Positions 17,864 through 25,779 of a stretch of DNA of 64,000 bases are shown here, piece by piece. Source of the DNA: Skermanella stibiiresistens SB22 (lineage in GTDB: Bacteria; Pseudomonadota; Alphaproteobacteria; Azospirillales; Azospirillaceae); contig NZ_AVFL01000006.1 of assembly GCF_000576635.1 (NCBI RefSeq), positions 224,503-288,502 of the forward strand. Reading direction: 5' to 3'. The translations under genes were made by a program, and so were the position numbers. Each line of letters begins with the position of its first letter. Position 1 is the first letter of the stretch. The notes under the pieces were generated by a model. That model saw nothing but the letters and a program-made list of their open reading frames with translations. It did not search any database and was not told the DNA's origin.

Positions 17864-19534
17864 ATGAACATCCTGCTCGGCCGCCTGCGCGGCAACCTTC
17901 CCCTGACCGCGCGGATGATCGCGGCGTCTTTGACCGCCAACGCTCTCGGCGTCGCCTCGTCGTTCTACGTCATGCTGGTGTTGAACCGCTACGTCTCGCA
18001 CGGGGTGGATTCGACGCTGGTGGCGCTGACCACGGGCGTGGTCATCGCCATCGCCTTCGAGCACATCTTCCGGCATGTCCGCCTGCGGGTCGCGACCGGC
18101 TTCGGACGCGACGAGAACGAGCGGGCCGCCATGGGCGTCTACGGCATCCTGCTGACCGCCAAGCCCTCCAACGCCGAGATCCTGGGCGAGGCGTCGAAGC
18201 GCGAGGCGGTGCGGGCGGCGGACGTGATCGACGGCGCGTTCAGCCCGGCCAACCTGGCGGCCTTGTTCGACATCCCCTTCGCGCTGATCTTCATCCTGGT
18301 CATCCTGCTGGTGAGCTGGCCGCTGGCCCTGGTCTGCACCCTGTTCACGCTGCTCCTGATGCTGGCCGGACTGCACGCCCAGGCGGACGCCCGCGACGTG
18401 GGCCGCGACCTATCCAGGGCTTCGGCCGACAGCCACGCGCTGATCACGGCGGCGATCCAGAACCGGGAAACCACCGTGGCGTTCTCCGGCATCCGTCCGC
18501 TGATGGCGGAGTGGCGGCGGAGCACGCTGCTGCTGCGTGGACTGCGGGAGCGCATGTCGATGCGCCAGGGCTTCGCCCAGTCGCTGGCCCAGAGCCTGCA
18601 ATCGCTGCAAGGCGTCTGCGTGATCGCGGTTGGCGCCATCCTGGTGGTGCGCGGACAGCTCGACGTCGGAACCCTGATCGGCGTCAACCTGCTGGCGTCC
18701 AAGGCGCTGGCCCCCTTCACGCGGCTGGTCCAGGTCGGCGAGTCGCTGGTGATGGCCAAGCATGCCCGAGCCAAGCTCGAAAGCTTCGTCAAGGTGCCGG
18801 TCGAGCCCGCCGCGGGGATGACGCTGATGGACTGGTCGGGTTCGATCGAGTTCCGCGACGTCGCCTTCGCGCCGCCGGGCATGGCGACGCCGATCTTCCG
18901 GCATCTCGATTTCACCGTGCCCGCCGGTGGCATCCTCGCCGTCAAGGGGAGGAATGGTGCCGGCAAGACCACGCTGGCGCGCCTGATCATGGGCTTGGTG
19001 GAGCCCCAGGAGGGTGCCATCCTGGCCGATGGCACCGATATCCGAAAGCTGAACCCGGGGTGGTGGCGTCATCAGGTCTCGTACCTGCCGCAGGAGCCGA
19101 CCTTCCTCAACATGACGATCCGGGAGAACCTGCTGACCGTCAACCCAGCCTTGTCGGAAGCCGACCTGCACGCGCTGCTGAGACGGTCTGGGGCGGAACG
19201 CGTGATGGCAAGTTGCGCCCAGGGGCTGGACACTCCCATCCGCGCCTTCGGCCACGAGCTGGCGGCCGGCCACAGACGGCGCCTGGCGCTGGCCCGCGCG
19301 CTGGCGGCGGGCGGCAAGCTGGTGGTGCTGGACGAACCGACCGACGGTCTCGACACGGAGGGCACCGCCGTCGTCTACCGAACGCTGATAGAGCTGGCGC
19401 GGTCCGGCCACACCGTCGTCATCGCCTCCCATGATCCGCGCATCCTGCAAGGCGCCTCGCTGATCCTGGATCTGGATCGGCCGACGCGGCAACTCTCGGC
19501 GGTCCAAGCGGAAGCGGGGTCCAGCGCGTCATGA
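17864..19534 (+). CDS. type I secretion ABC transporter (PrtD/LapB-like, no peptidase domain)
   Basis: A 556-residue inner-membrane exporter with N-terminal transmembrane helices (about 15-310) fused to an ATPase domain. The Walker A motif is GRNGAGKTT (362-370) and Walker B is VVLDEPTDGLD (D490-E491). The signature is degenerate: LAAGH (466-470) replaces LSGGQ, followed by RRRLALARAL. There is no N-terminal C39 peptidase domain, which agrees with cargo exported by a C-terminal signal rather than a double-glycine leader. It overlaps the HlyD gene by four bases (ATGA), so the two are translationally coupled. It should power export of the 4030-residue protein. Confidence 0.92.
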   Translation: MNILLGRLRGNLPLTARMIAASLTANALGVASSFYVMLVLNRYVSHGVDSTLVALTTGVVIAIAFEHIFRHVRLRVATGFGRDENERAAMGVYGILLTAKPSNAEILGEASKREAVRAADVIDGAFSPANLAALFDIPFALIFILVILLVSWPLALVCTLFTLLLMLAGLHAQADARDVGRDLSRASADSHALITAAIQNRETTVAFSGIRPLMAEWRRSTLLLRGLRERMSMRQGFAQSLAQSLQSLQGVCVIAVGAILVVRGQLDVGTLIGVNLLASKALAPFTRLVQVGESLVMAKHARAKLESFVKVPVEPAAGMTLMDWSGSIEFRDVAFAPPGMATPIFRHLDFTVPAGGILAVKGRNGAGKTTLARLIMGLVEPQEGAILADGTDIRKLNPGWWRHQVSYLPQEPTFLNMTIRENLLTVNPALSEADLHALLRRSGAERVMASCAQGLDTPIRAFGHELAAGHRRRLALARALAAGGKLVVLDEPTDGLDTEGTAVVYRTLIELARSGHTVVIASHDPRILQGASLILDLDRPTRQLSAVQAEAGSSAS

Positions 19535-20952
19535 AAGCCCTGAAATCCTGGCGCGGCAAATCCGAGACCCCCGCGCTGCCCGACTTTCCCGCCGTCGTCG
19601 GGGCGGCCGGTCAAAAGCCGAAGCCGCCGGAAGCCAAGGCGGCGGAGCCCAAACCGCCCGAGCCCACTCCGTCCAAGGCACCAGCCGATCCGTCCGCGAC
19701 GCGCGGCGACGGGTTGTTCATCGCCTGCGTTGCGCTGGTGGCCGCCGCCTTCATCTGGGCTGGCGTGGCGGAGCTGAACATCACGAGCACGGCCACCGGC
19801 GACGTCGTCCCGCTGTCGTACAACCAGAGCGTCCAGCATTTCGAAGGCGGCATCGTCCGCGACATTCTGGTGGCCGAGGGGGAAAGTGTGCGCGCCGGCC
19901 AGCCCTTGGTCGAACTGGATGAGACCAGGACGCGCGCCGACCTGGAGGAGTTGAAGCTGCGCCTGGCCTCGCTGACCGCCGACATGGCGCGGCTGGACGC
20001 CGAGGCCTCGGGCCGCGCGGCGATCGACTTTCCCGATGGATTCGCGGGCGATCACGCCGATCTGGTGGCGCGGACGCGCGACCTGTTCCGCGCCCGGCGG
20101 GACAGGTTGGCGGCCGACATCGAGATCCAACGGCAGGAGGTCGCCCAGCGCGACCAGGAGGTGGCGCTGGTCAGGACCCGCATCGCCGGCGCCCAGACCT
20201 CGCTCAACCTGATCCGCGAACAGCTGGGCATCAGCGAGACCCTGCTGAAGCGCGAAATCACCAACCGGATGAAGCACATCGAGCTTCTGCGGGACGAGGC
20301 GACGGCGGCCAACTCGATCGCCGAGGATCGGGCGACCCTGCTGCGCGCCGGGGCGGCGCTGGCGGAATCGCGCGGCAAGCTGGCCTGGATCGACCGGAAA
20401 TACGAGGAGGAGACGCGCAGCGCCCTGGACGAGGCGCGCCGGAACCACAGCGAACTGTCGCAACGCCTCAACCGGTTCCAGGATAGCCTGGAGCGCTCCA
20501 CCCTGCGGGCGCCGATGGATGGCATCGTCAAGACGCTGGCGATCTCCACGCGGGGTGCCGTCGTCAAGCCGGGCGAGACGGTGATCGAACTGGTGCCGCG
20601 CGACGGGGATCTGGTGGTGGACGCGCACCTGCCGGTGCAGGACATCGGCTATGTCCGGCCGGACCAGGAAGTCGTCGTGACACTGGCGGGCGGCGACGCG
20701 TCGCGCTTCGGGCATATCAAGGGGCGGGTGCTGACCATCAGCCCCGACACCATGCTCGATACCAACAAGCAGCCCTACTACAAGGTCCGTGTCGAACTCT
20801 CGAGCCGGACATTCAAGTACGGCGACCGGGTTTACGAAGTATATCCTGGCGTCCATGTCATCTGTAGCATCCTCACCGGCACGAGGACGATCATCGACTA
20901 TGTCTTTTCGCCTATCCTGAGCGGATTTCAGCACGCGATGCAGGAACGGTGA
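19531..20952 (+). CDS. HlyD-family type I secretion periplasmic adaptor
   Basis: A 473-residue membrane-fusion protein linking the ABC transporter to the outer-membrane factor. A cytosolic Pro/Lys-rich N-terminus of about 60 residues precedes one transmembrane helix (about 67-85, IACVALVAAAFIWAG). A lipoyl-like half-motif (QHFEGGIVRDILVAEGESV) follows, then a long coiled coil (about 130-325), the second lipoyl half (LRAPMDGIVKTL) and a C-terminal beta-barrel region. The ATG overlaps the stop of the ABC gene. The Pro-rich N-terminal extension is longer than in HlyD itself and may contact cargo. Confidence 0.93.
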   Translation: MKALKSWRGKSETPALPDFPAVVGAAGQKPKPPEAKAAEPKPPEPTPSKAPADPSATRGDGLFIACVALVAAAFIWAGVAELNITSTATGDVVPLSYNQSVQHFEGGIVRDILVAEGESVRAGQPLVELDETRTRADLEELKLRLASLTADMARLDAEASGRAAIDFPDGFAGDHADLVARTRDLFRARRDRLAADIEIQRQEVAQRDQEVALVRTRIAGAQTSLNLIREQLGISETLLKREITNRMKHIELLRDEATAANSIAEDRATLLRAGAALAESRGKLAWIDRKYEEETRSALDEARRNHSELSQRLNRFQDSLERSTLRAPMDGIVKTLAISTRGAVVKPGETVIELVPRDGDLVVDAHLPVQDIGYVRPDQEVVVTLAGGDASRFGHIKGRVLTISPDTMLDTNKQPYYKVRVELSSRTFKYGDRVYEVYPGVHVICSILTGTRTIIDYVFSPILSGFQHAMQER

Positions 20953-21053
20953 AAGGTTTAATTTACGAGTTAACCATAGTTTACCCGTGAGAGCTTATCT
21001 GTGAGCCATCCGGCTCGCCATTCCTTGACTCACGACCAGAAGGAGCACCAGCC

Positions 21054-24000
21054 TTGTTTGGTGTGGCCCCTCGGAACCGGATGCCGTTCCGCCTGTCCCG
21101 GTTGACCAAGAAAGCCCGGTTCGCGCTGATCCTCGTGGCGGCGGCGGCGATCGCCGGTATCGTCTCGCTGGCCGCGTGGGCCATCATGGACCACGACAAC
21201 CGCGAACCGCTGGTGGTCGCCATGGTGGCGCCGCTGAGCGGCGCCGACGCCGGCATCGGTCAGGCCATGCGCAAGGGCGCCCTGATCAGGGTCGAGGCGG
21301 TCAACGCCGCCGGCGGCATCGGCAACCGGCCGGTGGCACTCAAGGTCTTCGATGACGAGGGCGACGCCACCAAGTCGCTGGACATCGCGCGCAGGCTCGC
21401 CCGCGATCCGACGGTGCGGGCGGTACTGGGACAGCACCCCGACACGATCGGCAGGGCGGCGGAGCTTTACGGCAACACGGGTGCTCCCTTGGTGGCCTTG
21501 CTGCCGGCCGCCCGCATGACCGAAGGCGCGGTCAATCCCTGGCTGTTCCACCTGGCCTTCGACCGGGTCTTCGAGGCGCGGTTCCTGGCCAACTACGTGC
21601 GGAACGTGGTCGGCGAGGCGACCGTGGCGATCGTCCGCGAGGATACCGAACAGGCGTCGGCGCTGGCCGATCAGGTCGACAAGATACTCCAGCGCTTCGG
21701 CACCCGGCTGGCGGGGCAATGGACCTTCCAGGCGGGGCGGACGTCCGGGGCGGACCTGGAGCCTCTGGCGCGTCAGGTCAAGGAGAGGATGCCGACCGGC
21801 GCCATCATCGTGCTGGCCGGCGCGGTCGATTCCGCCCGGGCGGTCGTGGCGCTCCGCGACGCCAGCGTGCGCAACCTGATCGCCGGCCCGTCGGAACTGG
21901 CGTCGGCCGCCTTTCGGACCGAGATCGTCGCATTGGCGCGCGGCAAAGCGCCCGAGGGCTATAGCCATGGCTTGCTGATGTCGTCCCCGATCCTGTTCGA
22001 CACGGCGAACGAGCGCGCCCAGCGCTTCTACGGACAATACGCCGAACAGTTCAACGCCGTGCCGGATTGGGCGGCGGCGGTCGGCAGCGACGGCATGGAG
22101 TTGATCCTGTCGGGGCTGGTCGATCAGGTCGCGAGCGAGGGCGCCAACCAGCCCAATGGCGAGCCCCGCGACGGCGAGGCGCTGAGGCGCTCGATCGCCG
22201 GTCACAACCGCGCCGAGTCCGCCTTCGCCGGGACGCTCGGCAGCTGGAGCTTCGACGATCGCCAAGCGGCCGGCATCCCCGTCATGATGGCGACCTACAA
22301 CGGCTTGAACCCGATCGCGGCGCTGACCCAGTTGCAGCCGATCCGCGAGGCCGGGGTCTCGAACTTCCTGGACGAGGTCTCGCGCGGGCGGGCGCTCTAC
22401 GTCAACGACCGGTTCATGTACAAGACAGACGTCATCTACACCGGCGTCCAGATCAACGAGATCCGCGACCTCGATCCCGGCCGCAACGAGGCCACGCTGG
22501 ACCTCACCGTCTGGTTCCGTTACCGGGGCGGCTTCGATCCAGGCTCCGTGCTCTTCATCAACGCGCAGAAGCCGATCGAGCTGGGCAAGCCCTACCGCGA
22601 GGAGCGCGGGGCGTCCGGCACCTACGTGGCCTATCGGGTGACCGAGCGGTTCTCGCTGAACTTCACCGATGTCCGCCACCCCTACGGCAGCGAGATCGCC
22701 GGCTTGAGCTTCCGCCACCGGACGCTCAACCGGAACAACATCATGTTCGTCACCGACGTGCTCGGCATGTCGCTGATCGACACCGACGACTTCGTGGAGA
22801 AACTGCGCGCCACCGACGCCGCCGAAGCCAGCGGCGGAGCCCCGGCCGCGAAGGCGTCCTGGCTCAGCCGCCTGACGGAGGGGAACACCGAGGGCTCCAC
22901 CCTGCTCAGCCAGCTGCGGGCGCGCCGGGTGCTGGCGGCGTCGCCCGGCTGGCGGCTGTCCCGCGCCTGGATATCGCAGGACATCGCGTCGGTCAGCACG
23001 GAGGGCGATCCCAACTTCGTCGGCTTCGGCAGGCCCCAGCCGGACTTCTCGAGGGTCGATTTCGGAGTCGTCGTGGTTCCCGACGCCTTCGCCGCGCGCG
23101 ACGTCATCCCGTACCAAGCCTTCGTCCACCTCGCGATCCTCGGCGCCGTCCTCGCCATATTCGCCGCCGTGATGGACCGGCGCGACCGCGGCCAGTTCTG
23201 GCGCATCCAGACCCTGTTCCTGCGCGTGCTGTCCTGGCCACTGCTGCTGACGGCGATCAGCAACATGGCGCTGGACAGCGCGGTCGCGGCGCTGCCCGGC
23301 AGCGGCGTCAGGATGGTCGTGGGATTCTTCGAGGTGCTGTGGTGGATCCTGCCAGCCATCCTGGTCAATAGGACGCTGGAGCGTTTCCTGTGGACACCGC
23401 TGGAGATCAAGAGCCGGCGCAAGGTGCCCGACATCGTCCGGCGGTTCGCGACGATCATCGTGTTCGGCTTCGCCATCTGCGGCATCATCGCCTTCGTCCT
23501 GAAGCAGCCGATCACCAGCGTGCTGGCGGCATCGGGCATCATGGGCATGGTGATCGGCCTGGCGATCCAGGCGAACATCGCCAACGTGTTCTCCGGCATC
23601 ATCCTGAACATCGAACGCGCCTTCAAGATCGGTGACGCCGTCCAGATCACCGACACGGTGAAGGGCGTCGTGGTCGACATGACGTGGCGTACCATCCGCA
23701 TCCGGAACGCGGCGGGCTTCATCGTCGCGATGCCCAACGGCAAGGTGTCGGAGGCGACGGTCGTCAATTTCAGCGCGGTCGACCGGGTCTGGGTGAAGCT
23801 GGAATACCACGCCGACTCCAAGCACGAGCCCGAGTTCATGGCGGCGCTGCTGCGCGACGCGCTGCGCGACGCCCCCGGCACCATGGCCAACGCGGCGGGA
23901 ACGCAGCCCTTCGTCCGCTATGACGGCATGCGCAGCGTCGACGGACAGTGGCTGGGCAAATACAACCTGATCTTCTGGGTCAAGGATTACGACGCGACGT

Positions 24001-24158
24001 TCTCCGTTCCGGAGAAGGTGTGGCAGTCGGTCTACCGGACGCTGACGGCGAAGGGCATCAATCCCTCGCCGCCCGATCTCGTGCCGGATGGCGACACGTC
24101 GGCGGCGGCCAAGGCGCTGATCGCGGCCCGTCCCGGCAAAATGACAATTCCCGCGTGA
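21054..24158 (+). CDS. fusion of type I periplasmic binding domain, beta-sandwich sensor and MscS channel
   Basis: A 1034-residue protein. Residues 22-46 form a membrane anchor. Residues 50 to about 430 match LivJ-type branched-chain amino-acid binding proteins (VAMVAPLSGADAGIG, NRPVALKVFDDEGD). About 455-580 has alternating strands around GVQINEIRDLDPG and a closing LNRNNIMFVTDVLG, resembling the ligand domain of prokaryotic Cys-loop channels; this resemblance is by eye only. Four hydrophobic helices span about 688-815, then a clear MscS core (819-1000): the Gly/Ala pore helix IGLAIQANIANVFSGI and the KIGDAV beta-domain entry. A TTG start is chosen because AGGAG (21041-21045) lies 8 bases upstream; ATG at 21081 is the alternative. 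The arrangement suggests a channel whose tension gating is tuned by a periplasmic ligand. The pore-domain call is firm; the sensor domain is tentative. Confidence 0.87.
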   Translation: MFGVAPRNRMPFRLSRLTKKARFALILVAAAAIAGIVSLAAWAIMDHDNREPLVVAMVAPLSGADAGIGQAMRKGALIRVEAVNAAGGIGNRPVALKVFDDEGDATKSLDIARRLARDPTVRAVLGQHPDTIGRAAELYGNTGAPLVALLPAARMTEGAVNPWLFHLAFDRVFEARFLANYVRNVVGEATVAIVREDTEQASALADQVDKILQRFGTRLAGQWTFQAGRTSGADLEPLARQVKERMPTGAIIVLAGAVDSARAVVALRDASVRNLIAGPSELASAAFRTEIVALARGKAPEGYSHGLLMSSPILFDTANERAQRFYGQYAEQFNAVPDWAAAVGSDGMELILSGLVDQVASEGANQPNGEPRDGEALRRSIAGHNRAESAFAGTLGSWSFDDRQAAGIPVMMATYNGLNPIAALTQLQPIREAGVSNFLDEVSRGRALYVNDRFMYKTDVIYTGVQINEIRDLDPGRNEATLDLTVWFRYRGGFDPGSVLFINAQKPIELGKPYREERGASGTYVAYRVTERFSLNFTDVRHPYGSEIAGLSFRHRTLNRNNIMFVTDVLGMSLIDTDDFVEKLRATDAAEASGGAPAAKASWLSRLTEGNTEGSTLLSQLRARRVLAASPGWRLSRAWISQDIASVSTEGDPNFVGFGRPQPDFSRVDFGVVVVPDAFAARDVIPYQAFVHLAILGAVLAIFAAVMDRRDRGQFWRIQTLFLRVLSWPLLLTAISNMALDSAVAALPGSGVRMVVGFFEVLWWILPAILVNRTLERFLWTPLEIKSRRKVPDIVRRFATIIVFGFAICGIIAFVLKQPITSVLAASGIMGMVIGLAIQANIANVFSGIILNIERAFKIGDAVQITDTVKGVVVDMTWRTIRIRNAAGFIVAMPNGKVSEATVVNFSAVDRVWVKLEYHADSKHEPEFMAALLRDALRDAPGTMANAAGTQPFVRYDGMRSVDGQWLGKYNLIFWVKDYDATFSVPEKVWQSVYRTLTAKGINPSPPDLVPDGDTSAAAKALIAARPGKMTIPA

Positions 24159-24173
24159 TTTGAGGCTTCGGTG

Positions 24174-24551
24174 ATGAACGCGATATCAAGATCGGGCGTC
24201 GCGGCGCTCCTGCTGCTCGGCGGCTGCTCGCTGCCGGACCTGGGGCCGCAGACCGGCGGGATGGACATCAGCCTGCGCCATCTGGCCCCCCGGACCAGCT
24301 ATGTCATGGATGTGGCGGAGGATGGCGACAGGCTGATCGTCAGCATGCGCCCCGCGGTCGTCGCCCCCGGGTTCCAGTCCGGGGAGGAGGGAGCCGCGAT
24401 CGACGCGGCACCCGCCGACACCTCGGCGCCGGACGAGGATCGCGTGCTGGCGCCCTGCCGGAAGGGTGCCGGCGATTGGTACCGGCACACGCCCCTGGGC
24501 TATGTCTGCGTGGGTGAACCGGCTTCCAACCTGTCGGCGGCGCTGCCATGA
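24174..24551 (+). CDS. small lipoprotein of unknown function
   Basis: A 125-residue protein whose first 18 residues end in the lipobox LLGGC, so it should be lipidated at Cys18 and anchored in a membrane. The mature part has no domain I recognise; a Cys pair near the C-terminus (APCRKG and YVCVG) could form a disulphide. A GTG at 24171 is directly upstream of the chosen ATG. It follows the MscS fusion by 15 bases and overlaps the TssJ-like gene by four bases (ATGA), so it is expected to be made with the TssJ/L/M-like proteins and may be part of that complex. Confidence 0.75.
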   Translation: MNAISRSGVAALLLLGGCSLPDLGPQTGGMDISLRHLAPRTSYVMDVAEDGDRLIVSMRPAVVAPGFQSGEEGAAIDAAPADTSAPDEDRVLAPCRKGAGDWYRHTPLGYVCVGEPASNLSAALP

Positions 24552-25030
24552 CGCTGGGCGGACACCGTGGGGTTTTGGCATCCCTGGGTCTGGCCATCGC
24601 CGTCTTCATGGTCCAGGGATGCTCCGCGCTGACGCCGGCGCCGGTGACACGGATCGATGCCGGGGATTTCCGCATCCAGTTGATCGCCGATGCCGACGCC
24701 AACGATTTCCGGCCGGTGGCCGTCGATCTGGTCCAGGTCTCCGACGCCGCGCTGCTCGCCCGGATCGAGACCCTGGACGCCGCCGACTGGTTCCGCGCGC
24801 GCGGTGACGTGATGGCGGAAAATCCGGGGAAGATGTCGATCACGTCGTGGGAGGTCGTGGCGGCCCAGCGCGTGGCCTTGGCGACGCTGCCGCCCGGGCC
24901 GGAGCGGCCCATGGCTTCCCTGGTCTACGCGCTCTACGGATCGCCGGGTACCCATCGGGTCCGGCTGCCGGCCGGGACGCCCGTGGTGGTCCATCTCGCC
25001 CGGACTTCCTTCACCGCCACGGCGCGTTGA
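24548..25030 (+). CDS. TssJ-like outer-membrane lipoprotein
   Basis: A 160-residue lipoprotein with signal peptide and Cys at residue 25 (VQGC). The mature domain reads as a small beta-sandwich with the succession found in T6SS TssJ: an opening strand (FRIQLIADADANDF), a PVAVDLVQVSD strand, a helix DAADWF, and a late strand before a terminal segment. In T6SS, TssJ is the outer-membrane subunit that binds the C-terminal domain of TssM. Sequence similarity alone is modest; the assignment rests largely on the two following genes being TssL-like and TssM-like. Start overlaps the previous stop by four bases. Confidence 0.62.
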   Translation: MTLGGHRGVLASLGLAIAVFMVQGCSALTPAPVTRIDAGDFRIQLIADADANDFRPVAVDLVQVSDAALLARIETLDAADWFRARGDVMAENPGKMSITSWEVVAAQRVALATLPPGPERPMASLVYALYGSPGTHRVRLPAGTPVVVHLARTSFTATAR

Positions 25031-25041
25031 AGGGAGCGCGA

Positions 25042-25779
25042 ATGCAGATCGCTCCGGAAAAAATAGCCGCGTCGGTCCCTCGCCTCAAGGCGACGGCGTT
25101 TCACGCCCTGTTCCAGGACTTCCACGTCCAATTGATCGCCTGCGACGAGGAGGAGTGCCCACCGGACGCCGCTAGGGACCGGTTGACCGACTGGCTGGTG
25201 GTTCGGATCGAAGCCGCCGCCCGCGAGGGCAACACCGTCCACGCCATGGCCGCTAGAGCCGCCTTCGCCTTGGCGGCCCTGGCCGACAAGCACGTCCCCG
25301 ATCGGCATTCGGGGGCGACCGAGGGACTGGAATCCCCGATCAAGGAACGGCTGTTCGGCGGACAAGCCACGATCCAACTGCTGTTCACCCATATCGACGA
25401 GTTGCTGCGTCAGGGGGAGTCGGCGGACCGTCAATTGGCGGCGCTCTATCTCGGTGTGCTCAACCTGGGCTTCGTCGGGCGGCGCGGCACGGATGCCGAA
25501 CGGGCGGGAGCGGCGCCGCGCCAACGCCAGCTTCACGCGCTGGTCCACGATGGACGGCAGCCGGCGGAGCACGTCAGTCCCGCCGCCCTGGGGAAGCCCG
25601 CCGAGCCTCCGGCCCTGCCGCCGTCGGTGCGATTGTGGCACGGCCTGACCGTGGCTGGCGCCGTCGCTTTCCTGCTGGTGACGCACATCGTCTGGGTCAC
25701 CGCCACCGGTGGCGTCAGCCAACAGGTCGACGCGGCCCGCGCCGCCCTTGAAGGTCGAGGGATACCATGGTCGGAATGA
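25042..25779 (+). CDS. TssL/DotU-like membrane protein
   Basis: A 245-residue protein with an N-terminal cytosolic helical domain followed by a single C-terminal membrane helix (about 200-222, VAGAVAFLLVTHIVWV), the layout of DotU/TssL. Family-like segments include FHVQLIACDEEE, FALAALADKHV, the block KERLFGGQATIQLLFTHIDE, and LYLGVLNLGFVGRRG, which corresponds to the conserved Tyr-x-Cys-Leu-x-x-GF-x-G-x-x-R region. ATG 25042 is preceded by AAGGGAG. No peptidoglycan-binding OmpA-like extension is present. It overlaps the TssM-like gene by 13 bases. Confidence 0.78.
   Translation: MQIAPEKIAASVPRLKATAFHALFQDFHVQLIACDEEECPPDAARDRLTDWLVVRIEAAAREGNTVHAMAARAAFALAALADKHVPDRHSGATEGLESPIKERLFGGQATIQLLFTHIDELLRQGESADRQLAALYLGVLNLGFVGRRGTDAERAGAAPRQRQLHALVHDGRQPAEHVSPAALGKPAEPPALPPSVRLWHGLTVAGAVAFLLVTHIVWVTATGGVSQQVDAARAALEGRGIPWSE

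Noticed and set aside
20958..20975. CtrA-type box upstream of the MscS fusion
   Set aside because: TTAA and TTAACC are separated by eight bases, one more than the consensus; a half-site remains possible but weak.
21030..23825. Open frame of 931 codons on the minus strand
   Set aside because: It lies antisense to the binding-protein/MscS fusion, has His/Asp/Arg-rich composition typical of a shadow frame in GC-rich DNA and shows no domain.
24847..25041. Longer N-terminus for the TssL-like protein
   Set aside because: The upstream extension overlaps the TssJ-like gene and is low in recognisable sequence; ATG 25042 has a good ribosome site.
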